From positions 1-64,000 of the forward strand of contig NZ_CAJYMB010000075.1 of NCBI RefSeq assembly GCF_913775985.1: a stretch of DNA of 64,000 nucleotides. The letters are read 5' to 3'. This stretch comes from an uncultured Pluralibacter sp. Its GTDB lineage: Bacteria; Pseudomonadota; Gammaproteobacteria; Enterobacterales; Enterobacteriaceae. The notes under the pieces were generated by a model that saw only the letters and a list, made by a program, of their open reading frames with translations, had not been told where the DNA came from and searched no databases. Shown here one piece after another: positions 1 through 11,824 of the stretch. The position numbers and the translations under genes were made by a program. Within the stretch, counting starts at the first letter, position 1. Every line of letters starts with the position of its first letter.

Positions 1-374
1 GTAAAGCAGGTCGTGAAGCTGGCGTATACATGCGTGTTGTTCGTAACACCCTGCTGCGTCGCGTCGTTGAAGGTACTCAGTTCGAGTGCCTGAAAGACAC
101 GTTTGTTGGTCCGACCCTGATTGCATACTCTATGGAACACCCGGGCGCTGCTGCTCGTCTGTTCAAAGAGTTCGCGAAAGCGAATGCAAAATTTGAGGTC
201 AAAGCTGCAGCCTTTGAAGGTGAAGTTATCCCGGCGTCTCAGATCGACCGCCTGGCAACTCTGCCGACCTACGAAGAAGCAATTGCACGCCTGATGGCAA
301 CCATGAAAGAAGCCGCTGCCGGCAAACTGGTTCGCACTCTGGCTGCTGTACGCGATGCGAAAGAAGCTGCTTAA
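1..374 (+). CDS. rplJ: 50S ribosomal protein L10, C-terminal part (5' end outside window)
   Basis: This is the last 123 or so codons of ribosomal protein L10, read in the frame of base 3. L10 forms the base of the ribosomal stalk and carries the L7/L12 dimers. The helical C-terminal tail that binds L7/L12 is present (ends [12 protein letters not shown]). The protein matches E. coli L10 residue for residue over most of its length. It is followed after 66 bases by rplL, as in the standard rplJL-rpoBC operon. The autoregulatory leader and the start codon lie before the window. Confidence 0.97.
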   Translation, partial: KAGREAGVYMRVVRNTLLRRVVEGTQFECLKDTFVGPTLIAYSMEHPGAAARLFKEFAKANAKFEVKAAAFEGEVIPASQIDRLATLPTYEEAIARLMATMKEAAAGKLVRTLAAVRDAKEAA

Positions 375-440
375 TCGCAGTTATCTTTATCAAGCACTCG
401 CCTACGTATAAACTTATTCTGATATTCAGGAACAATTTAA

Positions 441-806
<366 letters not shown>

Positions 807-845
807 GCCAACCCTTCCGGTTGCAGCCTGAGAAATTAGGCTGAT

Positions 846-876
846 GGCTGGTGACTTTTTGGTCACCAGCCTTTTT
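846..876 (+). terminator. rplL-rpoB attenuator
   Basis: A 10-bp perfect stem (846-855 with 862-871, GGCTGGTGAC/GTCACCAGCC) is followed by a run of T. It lies 40 bases after the rplL stop. In E. coli the same position holds a partial terminator that lets only part of the ribosomal protein transcripts continue into rpoBC. I infer the same role here. Confidence 0.9.
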
Positions 877-929
877 GCGCTGTAAGGCGCCAGTAGCATT
901 TCACACTGTTTGACTGCTGGTTAGCCTGA

Positions 930-1029
930 CAATACTTGTTTCTATCGACGCCTTAATATACCGCGACAGCGCTGCGGGCTCTGTGTAAATCGCGATGAAA
1001 TGGTTTAAGCGTGATAGCAACAAGTATTG
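930..1029 (+). other. Long-range stem in rplL-rpoB spacer, probable RNase III processing site
   Basis: Bases 930-946 pair with 1013-1029 (16 of 17 positions) around a 66-base loop. The rplL-rpoB spacer of E. coli contains an RNase III cleavage site of this design. The rest of the 325-base spacer (807-1131) holds the attenuator and a small hairpin at 1075-1093 (CTGCCC/GGGCAG), which lacks a T run and is not a terminator. No gene is seen in this spacer. Confidence 0.7.
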
Positions 1030-1131
1030 CGGAAAGTATTCAATTTTCCGGTCAACAAAATAGTGTTGCATAAACTGCCCGTCCCGTGGGCAGAGTGGGT
1101 CGAAGACTTGTCAGCGAGCTGAGGAACCCTA

Positions 1132-4100
1132 ATGGTTTACTCCTATACCGAGAAAAAACGTATTCGTAAGGATTTTGGTAAACGTCCACAAGTACTGGAT
1201 GTTCCCTATCTCCTTTCTATCCAGCTTGACTCGTTCCAGAAGTTTATCGAGCAAGATCCTGAAGGTCAGTATGGTCTGGAAGCGGCATTCCGTTCCGTGT
1301 TCCCGATCGCAAGCTACAGCGGTAACTCCGAGCTGCAGTACGTCAGCTACCGTCTGGGCGAACCGGTATTTGACGTTAAAGAGTGTCAAATCCGCGGTGT
1401 GACCTATTCCGCTCCCCTGCGCGTTAAGCTGCGTCTGGTGATCTATGAGCGTGAAGCGCCGGAAGGCACGGTCAAAGACATTAAAGAACAAGAAGTGTAC
1501 ATGGGCGAGATCCCGCTCATGACCGATAACGGTACCTTTGTTATCAACGGTACCGAGCGCGTTATCGTTTCTCAGCTGCACCGTAGCCCGGGCGTCTTCT
1601 TCGACAGCGATAAGGGTAAAACCCACTCGTCGGGTAAAGTGCTTTATAACGCACGTATCATCCCTTACCGCGGTTCCTGGCTGGACTTCGAGTTCGATCC
1701 GAAAGACAACCTGTTTGTCCGTATCGACCGCCGTCGTAAGCTGCCTGCTACCATCATTCTGCGTGCGCTGAGCTACACCACAGAGCAGATCCTTGATCTG
1801 TTCTTCGAAAAAGTTATTTTCGAAATCCGCGACAACAAGCTGCAGATGGAGCTGATCCCGGAGCGTCTGCGCGGCGAAACTGCCTCGTTTGACATCGAGT
1901 CTGACGGTAAAATCTACGTTGAGAAAGGCCGCCGCATCACCGCGCGCCATATCCGCCAGCTGGAAAAAGACGATGTTAAACACATCGAAGTTCCGGTTGA
2001 GTACATCGCGGGCAAAGTTGCCGCGAAGGACTACGTCGATACCAATACCGGCGAGCTGATTTGCCCGGCGAACATGGAGCTGAGCCTTGACCTGCTGGCC
2101 AAGCTGAGCCAGTCCGGCCACAAGCGTATCGAAACGCTGTTCACCAACGATCTGGATCACGGCCCGTACATCTCTGAGACCGTACGCGTTGACCCGACCA
2201 ACGATCGTCTGAGCGCGCTGGTAGAAATCTACCGCATGATGCGCCCGGGTGAGCCGCCGACTCGCGAAGCAGCCGAAAGCCTGTTTGAGAACCTGTTCTT
2301 CTCCGAAGACCGCTACGATCTCTCTGCGGTTGGCCGCATGAAGTTCAACCGCTCCCTGCTGCGCGACGAGATCGAAGGTTCCGGTATCCTGAGCAAAGAC
2401 GACATCATTGAAGTGATGAAGAAGCTCATCGATATCCGTAACGGTAAAGGCGAAGTGGATGACATCGACCACCTCGGTAACCGTCGTATCCGTTCCGTTG
2501 GCGAAATGGCGGAAAACCAGTTCCGCGTTGGCCTGGTGCGCGTAGAGCGTGCGGTGAAAGAGCGTCTGTCTCTGGGCGATCTCGATACCCTGATGCCGCA
2601 GGACATGATCAACGCTAAGCCGATTTCGGCGGCGGTGAAAGAGTTCTTCGGCTCCAGCCAGCTGTCCCAGTTTATGGACCAGAACAACCCGCTGTCTGAG
2701 ATCACGCACAAACGTCGTATCTCTGCTCTCGGCCCGGGTGGTCTGACCCGCGAACGTGCCGGCTTTGAGGTTCGAGACGTTCACCCGACTCACTACGGTC
2801 GCGTGTGCCCAATCGAAACCCCTGAAGGTCCGAACATCGGTCTGATCAACTCCCTGTCCGTGTACGCACAGACTAACGAATACGGCTTCCTTGAAACCCC
2901 GTATCGTAAAGTGACAGACGGTGTCGTTACTGACGAAATTCATTACCTCTCTGCTATTGAAGAAGGTAACTTCGTTATCGCGCAGGCGAACTCCAACCTG
3001 AGCGACGATAACCGCTTCGTAGACGATCTGGTTACCTGCCGTAGCAAAGGCGAATCGAGTCTGTTCAGCCGCGATCAGGTTGACTACATGGACGTATCCA
3101 CTCAGCAGGTGGTTTCCGTCGGTGCGTCCCTGATCCCGTTCCTGGAACACGATGACGCCAACCGTGCATTGATGGGTGCGAACATGCAACGTCAGGCGGT
3201 TCCGACCCTGCGCGCTGATAAGCCGCTGGTAGGTACCGGTATGGAACGTGCTGTTGCCGTTGACTCCGGCGTTACCGCCGTAGCGAAACGCGGCGGTACC
3301 GTTCAGTACGTGGATGCCTCCCGTATCGTTATCAAAGTTAACGACGACGAGATGTATCCGGGCGAAGCAGGTATCGACATTTACAACCTGACCAAATACA
3401 CCCGTTCGAACCAGAACACCTGCATCAACCAGATGCCGTGTGTCTCTCTGGGCGAGCCGATTGAGCGCGGTGACGTGCTGGCAGATGGCCCGTCCACCGA
3501 CCTTGGTGAACTGGCGCTGGGCCAGAACATGCGCGTAGCGTTCATGCCATGGAACGGCTACAACTTCGAAGACTCCATTCTCGTCTCCGAGCGCGTGGTT
3601 CAGGAAGATCGCTTCACCACCATTCACATTCAGGAACTGGCGTGCGTGTCTCGCGACACCAAGCTGGGGCCGGAAGAGATCACCGCTGATATCCCGAACG
3701 TGGGTGAAGCTGCGCTCTCCAAACTGGATGAATCCGGTATCGTTTACATCGGTGCGGAAGTGACCGGTGGCGATATTCTGGTTGGTAAGGTAACGCCGAA
3801 AGGTGAAACCCAGCTGACGCCGGAAGAGAAACTGCTGCGCGCCATCTTCGGTGAGAAAGCGTCTGACGTTAAAGACTCTTCCCTGCGCGTACCTAACGGC
3901 GTATCCGGCACCATTATTGATGTGCAGGTCTTTACCCGCGATGGCGTGGAAAAAGACAAGCGCGCGCTGGAAATCGAAGAGATGCAGCTCAAGCAGGCCA
4001 AGAAAGACCTGTCTGAAGAACTGCAGATTCTCGAAGCGGGCCTGTTCAGCCGTATCTACGCGGTGCTGGTTGCCGGCGGCGTTGAAGCTGAGAAGCTCGA

Positions 4101-5160
4101 CAAACTGCCGCGCGATCGCTGGCTGGAACTCGGCCTGACCGACGAAGAGAAGCAAAACCAGCTGGAACAGCTGGCCGAGCAGTACGACGAGCTGAAGCAC
4201 GAGTTCGAGAAAAAACTCGAAGCGAAGCGCCGTAAAATCACTCAGGGCGACGATCTGGCACCGGGCGTGCTGAAGATTGTTAAGGTGTATCTGGCCGTTA
4301 AACGTCAGATTCAGCCTGGTGATAAAATGGCGGGTCGTCACGGTAACAAGGGTGTTATCTCCAAGATCAACCCGATCGAAGATATGCCGCACGATGCCAA
4401 CGGTACGCCGGTAGACATCGTACTGAACCCGCTGGGCGTACCGTCTCGTATGAACATCGGTCAGATCCTGGAAACTCACCTGGGTATGGCTGCCAAAGGC
4501 ATCGGCGAGAAAATCAACGCCATGCTGAAGCAGCAGCAGGAAGTTGCCAAGCTGCGTGAGTTCATCCAGCGCGCCTACGATCTGGGCACTGACGTGCGTC
4601 AGAAAGTCGATCTGAACACCTTCAGCGATGATGAAGTGCTGCGTCTGGCAGAAAACCTGCGTAAGGGTATGCCAATCGCAACGCCGGTCTTCGATGGTGC
4701 GAAAGAGTCTGAAATCAAAGGGCTGCTGGAGCTGGGCGGACTGCCTGCTTCTGGTCAGATCACCCTGTTCGATGGCCGTACCGGCGAACAGTTTGAGCGT
4801 CAGGTAACCGTAGGTTACATGTACATGCTGAAACTGAACCACCTGGTCGACGACAAAATGCATGCCCGTTCTACCGGCTCGTACAGCCTGGTTACCCAGC
4901 AGCCGCTGGGTGGTAAGGCTCAGTTCGGTGGCCAGCGCTTCGGTGAGATGGAAGTGTGGGCGCTGGAAGCCTACGGCGCTGCATATACCCTGCAGGAAAT
5001 GCTGACCGTTAAGTCTGATGACGTAAACGGCCGTACCAAGATGTATAAGAACATCGTTGACGGCAACCATCAGATGGAACCGGGCATGCCGGAATCCTTC
5101 AACGTACTGTTGAAAGAAATCCGTTCGCTGGGTATCAACATCGAGCTGGAAGACGAGTAA
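1132..5160 (+). CDS. rpoB: DNA-directed RNA polymerase subunit beta
   Basis: A 1342-residue beta subunit, the same length as in E. coli and collinear with it throughout. It forms one side of the catalytic cleft of RNA polymerase. The rifampicin pocket (residues 507-533) is wild type, with D516, H526 and S531 present, so the sequence predicts rifampicin sensitivity. The catalytic-site segment [13 protein letters not shown] lies near residues 1062-1074, and the C-terminal clamp region ends in [10 protein letters not shown]. The ATG follows GAGGAA. The gene is separated from rpoC by 76 bases and co-transcribed with it. Confidence 0.99.
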   Translation: MVYSYTEKKRIRKDFGKRPQVLDVPYLLSIQLDSFQKFIEQDPEGQYGLEAAFRSVFPIASYSGNSELQYVSYRLGEPVFDVKECQIRGVTYSAPLRVKLRLVIYEREAPEGTVKDIKEQEVYMGEIPLMTDNGTFVINGTERVIVSQLHRSPGVFFDSDKGKTHSSGKVLYNARIIPYRGSWLDFEFDPKDNLFVRIDRRRKLPATIILRALSYTTEQILDLFFEKVIFEIRDNKLQMELIPERLRGETASFDIESDGKIYVEKGRRITARHIRQLEKDDVKHIEVPVEYIAGKVAAKDYVDTNTGELICPANMELSLDLLAKLSQSGHKRIETLFTNDLDHGPYISETVRVDPTNDRLSALVEIYRMMRPGEPPTREAAESLFENLFFSEDRYDLSAVGRMKFNRSLLRDEIEGSGILSKDDIIEVMKKLIDIRNGKGEVDDIDHLGNRRIRSVGEMAENQFRVGLVRVERAVKERLSLGDLDTLMPQDMINAKPISAAVKEFFGSSQLSQFMDQNNPLSEITHKRRISALGPGGLTRERAGFEVRDVHPTHYGRVCPIETPEGPNIGLINSLSVYAQTNEYGFLETPYRKVTDGVVTDEIHYLSAIEEGNFVIAQANSNLSDDNRFVDDLVTCRSKGESSLFSRDQVDYMDVSTQQVVSVGASLIPFLEHDDANRALMGANMQRQAVPTLRADKPLVGTGMERAVAVDSGVTAVAKRGGTVQYVDASRIVIKVNDDEMYPGEAGIDIYNLTKYTRSNQNTCINQMPCVSLGEPIERGDVLADGPSTDLGELALGQNMRVAFMPWNGYNFEDSILVSERVVQEDRFTTIHIQELACVSRDTKLGPEEITADIPNVGEAALSKLDESGIVYIGAEVTGGDILVGKVTPKGETQLTPEEKLLRAIFGEKASDVKDSSLRVPNGVSGTIIDVQVFTRDGVEKDKRALEIEEMQLKQAKKDLSEELQILEAGLFSRIYAVLVAGGVEAEKLDKLPRDRWLELGLTDEEKQNQLEQLAEQYDELKHEFEKKLEAKRRKITQGDDLAPGVLKIVKVYLAVKRQIQPGDKMAGRHGNKGVISKINPIEDMPHDANGTPVDIVLNPLGVPSRMNIGQILETHLGMAAKGIGEKINAMLKQQQEVAKLREFIQRAYDLGTDVRQKVDLNTFSDDEVLRLAENLRKGMPIATPVFDGAKESEIKGLLELGGLPASGQITLFDGRTGEQFERQVTVGYMYMLKLNHLVDDKMHARSTGSYSLVTQQPLGGKAQFGGQRFGEMEVWALEAYGAAYTLQEMLTVKSDDVNGRTKMYKNIVDGNHQMEPGMPESFNVLLKEIRSLGINIELEDE

Positions 5161-5236
5161 CTCTCGCTCAAACAGGTCACTGGTGCCGGGATAATACCCG
5201 GCGCCAGATTGTGCTAACTCCGACGGGAGCAAATCC

Positions 5237-8200
5237 GTGAAAGATTTATTAAAGTTTCTGAAAGCGCAGACTAAAACCGAAGAGTTTGATGCGATCAAAA
5301 TTGCTCTGGCTTCGCCAGACATGATCCGTTCATGGTCTTTTGGTGAAGTTAAAAAGCCGGAAACCATCAACTACCGTACGTTCAAGCCTGAGCGTGACGG
5401 CCTTTTCTGCGCCCGTATCTTTGGGCCAGTAAAAGACTACGAGTGCCTGTGCGGTAAGTACAAGCGCCTGAAACACCGCGGTGTGATCTGTGAGAAGTGC
5501 GGCGTTGAAGTGACCCAGACCAAAGTGCGCCGCGAGCGCATGGGCCACATCGAGCTGGCGTCTCCGACTGCGCACATCTGGTTCCTGAAATCGCTGCCGT
5601 CCCGCATCGGCCTGCTGCTTGATATGCCGCTGCGCGATATCGAGCGCGTGCTGTACTTCGAATCCTATGTGGTTATCGAAGGCGGCATGACCAATCTGGA
5701 ACGCAACCAGATCCTGACCGAAGAGCAGTACCTCGACGCGCTGGAAGAGTTCGGTGACGAATTCGACGCGAAAATGGGTGCGGAAGCTATTCAGGCCCTG
5801 TTGAAAAACATGGACCTGGAGCAGGAGTGCGAGCAGCTGCGCGAAGAGCTGAACGAAACCAACTCCGAAACCAAGCGTAAGAAGCTCACCAAGCGCATCA
5901 AGCTGCTGGAAGCGTTCGTACAGTCTGGCAACAAGCCGGAGTGGATGATCCTGACCGTTCTGCCGGTTCTGCCGCCAGATCTGCGTCCGCTGGTTCCGCT
6001 GGACGGTGGTCGTTTCGCAACGTCAGATCTGAACGATCTGTATCGTCGCGTGATCAACCGTAACAACCGCCTGAAGCGTCTGCTGGATCTGGCCGCGCCG
6101 GATATCATCGTACGCAACGAAAAACGTATGCTGCAGGAAGCGGTAGATGCCCTGCTGGATAACGGTCGTCGCGGTCGTGCGATCACCGGTTCCAACAAGC
6201 GTCCGCTGAAATCTTTGGCCGATATGATCAAAGGTAAGCAGGGTCGTTTCCGTCAGAACCTGCTCGGTAAGCGCGTTGACTACTCCGGTCGTTCTGTAAT
6301 CACCGTAGGTCCGTACCTGCGTCTGCATCAGTGCGGCCTGCCGAAGAAAATGGCGCTGGAGCTGTTCAAACCGTTCATTTACGGCAAGCTGGAACTGCGT
6401 GGCCTGGCCACCACCATCAAAGCCGCGAAGAAAATGGTTGAGCGCGAAGAAGCTGTCGTTTGGGATATCCTCGACGAAGTTATCCGCGAACACCCGGTAC
6501 TGCTGAACCGTGCACCTACTCTGCACCGTCTGGGTATCCAGGCCTTTGAACCGGTTCTGATCGAAGGTAAAGCTATCCAGCTGCACCCGCTGGTCTGCGC
6601 CGCGTACAACGCCGACTTCGATGGTGACCAGATGGCTGTTCACGTACCGCTGACGCTGGAAGCCCAGCTCGAAGCGCGTGCGCTGATGATGTCTACCAAC
6701 AACATCCTGTCTCCGGCGAACGGCGAACCAATCATCGTTCCGTCTCAGGACGTTGTACTGGGTCTGTACTACATGACCCGCGACTGTGTTAACGCCAAAG
6801 GCGAAGGCATGGTGCTGACTGGCCCGAAAGAAGCCGAGCGTATTTACCGCGCTGGCCTGGCCTCTCTGCATGCGCGCGTTAAAGTGCGTATCACCGAATA
6901 TGAAAAAGACGCTAACGGCGAATTCGTTGCGCACACCAGCCTGAAAGACACGACCGTTGGCCGTGCCATTCTGTGGATGATCGTACCGAAAGGTCTGCCT
7001 TTCACCATCGTCAACCAGGCGCTGGGCAAGAAAGCCATCTCCAAAATGCTGAACACCTGTTACCGCATTCTGGGCCTGAAGCCGACCGTTATTTTTGCTG
7101 ACCAGACGATGTACACCGGTTTTGCTTACGCAGCCCGTTCAGGTGCATCCGTTGGTATTGATGACATGGTCATCCCGGCGAAAAAATACGAAATCATTAG
7201 CGAAGCAGAAGCCGAAGTTGCTGAGATCCAGGAGCAGTTCCAGTCTGGTCTGGTAACCGCGGGCGAACGCTATAACAAAGTCATCGATATCTGGGCCGCG
7301 GCGAACGATCGCGTATCCAAAGCGATGATGGACAACCTGCAGACCGAAACGGTAATCAACCGCGAAGGTAAAGAAGAGCAGCAGGTTTCCTTTAACAGCA
7401 TCTACATGATGGCCGACTCCGGTGCGCGTGGTTCTGCTGCACAGATTCGTCAGCTGGCAGGTATGCGTGGTCTGATGGCGAAGCCGGATGGCTCCATCAT
7501 CGAAACGCCGATCACCGCGAACTTCCGTGAAGGTCTGAACGTACTCCAGTACTTCATCTCCACGCACGGTGCGCGTAAAGGTCTGGCGGATACCGCACTG
7601 AAAACAGCAAACTCCGGTTATCTGACCCGTCGTCTGGTTGACGTGGCGCAGGATCTGGTAGTTACCGAAGACGACTGCGGCACGCTGGAAGGCATCGTCA
7701 TGACCCCGGTTATTGAGGGTGGTGATGTTAAAGAGCCGCTGCGCGATCGCGTTCTCGGACGTGTGGCAGCAGAAGATATTCTGAAGCCGGGCACCGCCGA
7801 CATCCTCGTTCCGCGCAACACGCTGCTGCATGAACACTGGTGTGACCTGCTGGAAGCCAACTCTGTTGACTCCGTGAAAGTACGTTCCGTTGTATCTTGC
7901 GAAACTGACTTCGGCGTTTGTGCGCACTGCTACGGTCGTGACCTGGCGCGTGGCCACATCATCAACAAAGGTGAGGCCATCGGCGTTATCGCGGCACAGT
8001 CCATCGGTGAACCGGGTACACAGCTGACCATGCGTACGTTCCACATCGGTGGTGCAGCATCCCGTGCGGCAGCTGAATCCAGCATCCAGGTGAAAAACAA
8101 AGGTAGCATCCGTCTTAGCAACGCTAAGTCTGTTGTGAACTCTGCCGGTAAACTGGTTGTCACCTCGCGTAACACCGAGCTGAAGCTGATCGACGAATTT

Positions 8201-9460
8201 GGTCGTACCAAAGAGAGCTATAAAGTGCCTTACGGTGCCGTTATGGCGAAAGGTGACGGTGAGCAGGTTGCCGGCGGTGAAACCGTTGCAAACTGGGATC
8301 CGCACACCATGCCGGTTATCACCGAAGTGAGCGGTTTCATCCGCTTCACCGACATGATCGACGGCCAGACCATCACGCGTCAGACCGACGAACTGACCGG
8401 CCTGTCCTCACTGGTGGTTCTGGATTCCGCAGAGCGTACTACAGGTGGTAAAGACCTGCGTCCGGCGCTGAAAATCGTTGATGCTAACGGTAATGACGTT
8501 CTGATCCCGGGCACCGACATGCCGGCTCAGTACTTCCTGCCGGGTAAAGCGATCGTACAGCTGGACGATGGCGTACAGATCAGCTCCGGTGACGCCCTGG
8601 CGCGTATTCCGCAGGAATCCAGCGGTACCAAGGATATCACCGGTGGTCTGCCGCGCGTTGCCGACCTGTTCGAAGCTCGTCGCCCGAAAGAGCCGGCAAT
8701 CCTGGCGGAAATCAGCGGTATCATTTCCTTCGGTAAAGAAACCAAAGGCAAGCGTCGTCTGGTGATTACCCCGGTTGACGGTAGCGATCCGTACGAAGAG
8801 ATGATCCCGAAATGGCGTCAGCTTAACGTGTTCGAAGGTGAACGCGTTGAACGCGGCGACGTGGTCTCCGACGGTCCGGAAGCACCGCACGACATTCTGC
8901 GTCTGCGCGGCGTGCACGCCGTTACGCGCTACATCACTAACGAAGTGCAGGACGTTTACCGTCTGCAGGGCGTTAAGATTAACGATAAGCACATTGAAGT
9001 TATCGTTCGTCAGATGCTGCGCAAAGCGACCATCGTTAACGCAGGCAGCTCCGACTTCCTGGAAGGCGAGCAGGCTGAATACTCCCGCATCAAGATCGCT
9101 AACCGCGAGCTGGAAGCGGACGGCAAGATTGGCGCTACCTTCGCGCGCGATCTGCTGGGTATCACCAAAGCGTCTCTGGCTACCGAGTCCTTCATCTCCG
9201 CGGCATCGTTCCAGGAGACCACTCGCGTACTGACCGAAGCAGCCGTTGCGGGCAAACGCGATGAACTGCGCGGTCTGAAAGAGAACGTTATCGTGGGTCG
9301 TCTGATCCCGGCTGGTACCGGTTATGCCTATCACCAGGATCGCATCCGTCGTCGCGCCGCTGGCGAGCCGACTGCTGCACCGCAGGTGAGCGCGGAAGAA
9401 GCATCTGCCAGCCTGGCAGAGCTGCTGAACGCAGGTCTGGGTGGTTCTAACAACGACTAA
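5237..9460 (+). CDS. rpoC: DNA-directed RNA polymerase subunit beta'
   Basis: A 1407-residue beta' subunit, the same length as in E. coli. The active-site motif NADFDGDQ has its three aspartates at residues 460, 462 and 464, which hold the catalytic magnesium. The N-terminal zinc site is seen as CLCGKYK...CEKC (about residues 70-88), and the second zinc site as C...[11 protein letters not shown] (about residues 814-898). The start codon is GTG, as in E. coli, after a GGGAG Shine-Dalgarno sequence. A strong terminator follows the stop. Confidence 0.99.
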   Translation: MKDLLKFLKAQTKTEEFDAIKIALASPDMIRSWSFGEVKKPETINYRTFKPERDGLFCARIFGPVKDYECLCGKYKRLKHRGVICEKCGVEVTQTKVRRERMGHIELASPTAHIWFLKSLPSRIGLLLDMPLRDIERVLYFESYVVIEGGMTNLERNQILTEEQYLDALEEFGDEFDAKMGAEAIQALLKNMDLEQECEQLREELNETNSETKRKKLTKRIKLLEAFVQSGNKPEWMILTVLPVLPPDLRPLVPLDGGRFATSDLNDLYRRVINRNNRLKRLLDLAAPDIIVRNEKRMLQEAVDALLDNGRRGRAITGSNKRPLKSLADMIKGKQGRFRQNLLGKRVDYSGRSVITVGPYLRLHQCGLPKKMALELFKPFIYGKLELRGLATTIKAAKKMVEREEAVVWDILDEVIREHPVLLNRAPTLHRLGIQAFEPVLIEGKAIQLHPLVCAAYNADFDGDQMAVHVPLTLEAQLEARALMMSTNNILSPANGEPIIVPSQDVVLGLYYMTRDCVNAKGEGMVLTGPKEAERIYRAGLASLHARVKVRITEYEKDANGEFVAHTSLKDTTVGRAILWMIVPKGLPFTIVNQALGKKAISKMLNTCYRILGLKPTVIFADQTMYTGFAYAARSGASVGIDDMVIPAKKYEIISEAEAEVAEIQEQFQSGLVTAGERYNKVIDIWAAANDRVSKAMMDNLQTETVINREGKEEQQVSFNSIYMMADSGARGSAAQIRQLAGMRGLMAKPDGSIIETPITANFREGLNVLQYFISTHGARKGLADTALKTANSGYLTRRLVDVAQDLVVTEDDCGTLEGIVMTPVIEGGDVKEPLRDRVLGRVAAEDILKPGTADILVPRNTLLHEHWCDLLEANSVDSVKVRSVVSCETDFGVCAHCYGRDLARGHIINKGEAIGVIAAQSIGEPGTQLTMRTFHIGGAASRAAAESSIQVKNKGSIRLSNAKSVVNSAGKLVVTSRNTELKLIDEFGRTKESYKVPYGAVMAKGDGEQVAGGETVANWDPHTMPVITEVSGFIRFTDMIDGQTITRQTDELTGLSSLVVLDSAERTTGGKDLRPALKIVDANGNDVLIPGTDMPAQYFLPGKAIVQLDDGVQISSGDALARIPQESSGTKDITGGLPRVADLFEARRPKEPAILAEISGIISFGKETKGKRRLVITPVDGSDPYEEMIPKWRQLNVFEGERVERGDVVSDGPEAPHDILRLRGVHAVTRYITNEVQDVYRLQGVKINDKHIEVIVRQMLRKATIVNAGSSDFLEGEQAEYSRIKIANRELEADGKIGATFARDLLGITKASLATESFISAASFQETTRVLTEAAVAGKRDELRGLKENVIVGRLIPAGTGYAYHQDRIRRRAAGEPTAAPQVSAEEASASLAELLNAGLGGSNND

Positions 9461-9480
9461 TCGTTGACGCACCGCTTAAA

Positions 9481-9512
9481 AAGCCAGTCAGGTTTCCTGA
9501 CTGGCTTTTTTA
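9481..9512 (+). terminator. Rho-independent terminator of rpoBC
   Basis: The stem AAGCCAGTCAGG/CCTGACTGGCTT with a TTT loop is followed by TTTTT, and lies 20 bases after the rpoC stop. Upstream A residues make it partly bidirectional. Confidence 0.92.
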
Positions 9513-9666
9513 TGCGCTTTTTTTTAGCGGCGCGGCTGAAAAAGTGTACGCCAATCAATAAATAAGCACTTTAAAGCCGATATATTCACCAAAGACCTTA
9601 TTTTAACTGTGCTTATTTGCGCCCGCATGCGTGGCCAGATGCACTTCAGCAGGCTTTGGGGGATAT

Positions 9667-11007
9667 ATGGAATTTGCTCTACAGCTCGTCATTGTTTTAA
9701 TTTGTCTGTTTTACGGAGCCAGGAAAGGCGGCATTGCGCTGGGCCTGCTGGGCGGCATTGGTCTGGTGATTTTGGTGTTTGTTTTTCACCTCAAACCGGG
9801 CAAACCGCCGGTTGACGTGATGCTGGTGATTATCGCGGTAGTCGCAGCATCCGCCACGCTGCAGGCCTCCGGCGGGCTCGACGTGATGCTGCAGATTGCC
9901 GAAAAGCTGCTGCGCCGCAATCCGAAGTACGTCTCGATCGTCGCGCCGTTCGTCACCTGTACCCTCACCATCCTCTGCGGCACCGGCCACGTGGTGTACA
10001 CCATCCTGCCGATTATCTACGACGTGGCTATTAAAAATAATATTCGTCCGGAGCGGCCGATGGCGGCCAGCACCATCGGCGCGCAGATGGGCATTATCGC
10101 CAGCCCGGTCTCTGTCGCCGTGGTTTCGCTGGTGGCGATGCTCGGCAACTTTACCTTTAACGGCAGGCACCTTGAGTTCCTCGATCTGCTCTCCATTACC
10201 ATTCCCTCGACGCTGCTCGGCATTCTGGCTATCGGCATTTTCAGCTGGTTTCGCGGCAAAGATCTCGACAAAGACCCGGATTTTCAGGCATTCATCGCCA
10301 CGCCGGAAAACCGCCACTACGTCTACGGCGATACCGCGACGCTACTCGACCGCAAGCTACCGAAGCGCAACTGGATAGCAATGTGGATCTTCCTCGCCGC
10401 CATCGCCGTCGTTGCGCTGCTGGGGGCGTTTTCCACCCTGCGTCCGGCCTTTGACGGCAAGCCGCTGTCGATGGTGCTGGTGATCCAGATGTTTATGCTA
10501 TTTGCCGGCGCGGTCATTGTGATTGTCACTAAAACCAATCCGGCCTCCATTTCAAAGAATGAAGTTTTCCGCTCCGGCATGATCGCTATTGTGGCGGTGT
10601 ACGGCATTGCCTGGATGGCGGAGACCATGTTCGGCGCGCACCTTAAAGAGATTGAGGGCGCGCTCGGGCAGATGGTGAAAGAGTATCCCTGGGCCTATGC
10701 CATTGTGCTGCTGCTGGTGTCGAAGTTTGTTAACTCTCAGGCCGCAGCGCTGGCGGCCATTGTCCCGGTCGCGCTGGCGATTGGCGTTGATCCCGCCTAT
10801 ATCGTCGCCTCCGCGCCCGCCTGCTACGGCTACTACATTCTGCCAACATACCCCAGCGATCTGGCGGCTATCCAGTTTGACCGCTCCGGCACCACCCGCA
10901 TTGGCCGCTTCGTCATCAACCACAGCTTTATCCTGCCGGGGCTGATCGGCGTCAGCGTGTCGTGCGTGTTTGGTTGGGTATTTGCGTGGATGTACGGGTT
11001 TTTATGA
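9667..11007 (+). CDS. dcuB: Anaerobic C4-dicarboxylate antiporter DcuB
   Basis: A 446-residue inner-membrane protein, the same length as E. coli DcuB and very close to it in sequence (for example [18 protein letters not shown] at the N-terminus). It exchanges fumarate for succinate during fumarate respiration and works with the DcuS sensor. About ten to twelve hydrophobic segments are seen. The ATG at 9667 is preceded by GGGGG about 5 bases upstream; an earlier in-frame ATG at 9631 has no ribosome binding site. In E. coli dcuB lies beside fumB and dcuSR, far from rpoC. Here neither partner is near, so the gene has moved. I could not identify a convincing FNR site in the 150-base upstream spacer. 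Confidence 0.95.
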   Translation: MEFALQLVIVLICLFYGARKGGIALGLLGGIGLVILVFVFHLKPGKPPVDVMLVIIAVVAASATLQASGGLDVMLQIAEKLLRRNPKYVSIVAPFVTCTLTILCGTGHVVYTILPIIYDVAIKNNIRPERPMAASTIGAQMGIIASPVSVAVVSLVAMLGNFTFNGRHLEFLDLLSITIPSTLLGILAIGIFSWFRGKDLDKDPDFQAFIATPENRHYVYGDTATLLDRKLPKRNWIAMWIFLAAIAVVALLGAFSTLRPAFDGKPLSMVLVIQMFMLFAGAVIVIVTKTNPASISKNEVFRSGMIAIVAVYGIAWMAETMFGAHLKEIEGALGQMVKEYPWAYAIVLLLVSKFVNSQAAALAAIVPVALAIGVDPAYIVASAPACYGYYILPTYPSDLAAIQFDRSGTTRIGRFVINHSFILPGLIGVSVSCVFGWVFAWMYGFL

Positions 11008-11031
11008 TAAAAAAGCGCCCTGCGGGGCGCC
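11008..11031 (-). terminator. Terminator of the PTS IIB-IIA pair
   Basis: Read on the minus strand, GGCGCCCC/GGGCGC forms a stem followed by TTTTTT. It lies about 45 bases past the IIA stop and directly against the dcuB stop, so it separates the two convergent units. Confidence 0.8.
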
Positions 11032-11074
11032 TGAGGCAAATATACGTCCTGATTAGAGCTTCGCCAATGCGAGT

Positions 11075-11392
11075 TTAACCCACCGCCGGCAGCCGCCGAT
11101 AAAGCTCAATCATATCTCCGGCCAGGTCCTGAATGACCATGGCGTTCATCAGGTGATCCTGGGAATGTACGGTGATCAGGTTCACCGGCAGCTTGCCGGT
11201 GCCTTCGTCCAGGCCGATAAGCTGGGTCTGGATAGTGTGGGCCTGCTTGACGTACTCGCGGGACTCGGTCATCGACTGCTCGGCTGCCGCAAAGTCGCCC
11301 TTGCGCGCCATTTGCAGGGCGGTGAGGGCGGCGCTGCGCGCTGCGCCGGCGTTGACCAGCAGTTCCATGATGGTGGTTTCTAAATCTTCCAC
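11075..11392 (-). CDS. PTS lactose/cellobiose-family IIA component (ChbA/CelC-like)
   Basis: A 105-residue protein of the lactose/N,N'-diacetylchitobiose IIA family, a trimeric helical phosphocarrier. The phosphorylatable histidine is in the motif ITVHSQDHLMNAM near residue 79. The fold (three helices, ALQMARKGDFAAAEQ in the first half) is intact and the length is normal for the family. It lies 3 bases after the stop of the IIB gene and must be co-transcribed with it. No IIC permease, phospho-glycosidase or regulator is present nearby, so the sugar cannot be assigned. It may serve a IIC encoded elsewhere or a regulatory phosphorelay. Confidence 0.9.
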   Translation of the reverse strand: MEDLETTIMELLVNAGAARSAALTALQMARKGDFAAAEQSMTESREYVKQAHTIQTQLIGLDEGTGKLPVNLITVHSQDHLMNAMVIQDLAGDMIELYRRLPAVG

Positions 11393-11395
11393 GTT

Positions 11396-11701
11396 TTACT
11401 CCATGAGCTTGAGGGCTTTCTCAAGCACGACGTCGCCTTTCATCATGCCGTAATCCATCATATCGATAACGGCCACTTTCTTGCCCAGCGGCTCCGCTTC
11501 GGCCTGCAGCTTGGCCTGCTCGTACTTCACCTGCGGCCCCAGCAGGACAATATCGGCGCTGGCAATGTTGTCTTTAAATTCGGCGACCGGCACGGCTTTA
11601 ATAGAGGCCTCAATGCCTTTCTTTTGTGCCGCATCCTTCATGCGCTGAACCAGCATGCTGGTGGACATTCCCGCTGCGCAGCATAAAACAATGTTTTTCA
11701 T
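11396..11701 (-). CDS. PTS lactose/cellobiose-family IIB component (ChbB-like)
   Basis: A 101-residue IIB domain. The active-site cysteine lies in the P-loop-like motif IVLCCAAGMSTSMLV at about residues 4-18. IIB accepts phosphate from IIA and passes it to sugar bound by IIC. The chosen ATG at 11701 has GAGGGCAAG just upstream; a longer reading to 11992 has no coding character. The gene is first in a two-gene unit with IIA. The upstream region carries a CRP site and a LacI-family palindrome, which points to catabolite-controlled, sugar-induced expression. Confidence 0.9.
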   Translation of the reverse strand: MKNIVLCCAAGMSTSMLVQRMKDAAQKKGIEASIKAVPVAEFKDNIASADIVLLGPQVKYEQAKLQAEAEPLGKKVAVIDMMDYGMMKGDVVLEKALKLME

Positions 11702-11773
11702 AACTTGCCCTCGTGGTCCGTGATGCTCCATGTTTAGCGTGAGGCCCGGCGGGCAACAACCGCTTTGCGGCAA

Positions 11774-11795
11774 TCTTGTGTAAAGCATCACAAAG
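11774..11795 (-). promoter_or_regulatory. CRP-cAMP site upstream of PTS IIB
   Basis: The core at 11777-11792 reads TGTGTAAAGCATCACA, a TGTGN-N6-TCACA match to the CRP consensus with a single change. It lies about 75-90 bases before the IIB start codon. Confidence 0.65.
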
Positions 11796-11810
11796 ATAGC
11801 CGCAAAAAAA

Positions 11811-11824
11811 TGAAACCGGTTACA
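11811..11824. promoter_or_regulatory. LacI/GalR-family operator-like palindrome
   Basis: TGAAACCGGTTACA is a near-perfect palindrome with the central CCGG of LacI/GalR-family sites, and differs by one base from the AscG-type operator TGAAACCGGTTTCA. It lies upstream of the CRP site of the PTS pair. No LacI-family gene is encoded next to it. Confidence 0.55.

Noticed and set aside
1129-5370. A 1413-codon open frame on the minus strand opposite rpoB
   Set aside because: It is a by-product of strong codon bias in rpoB, which keeps stop codons out of the antisense frame. It has no ribosome binding site and no recognisable domain. Similar long frames opposite rpoC (7139-8305, 8408-9472) are rejected for the same reason.
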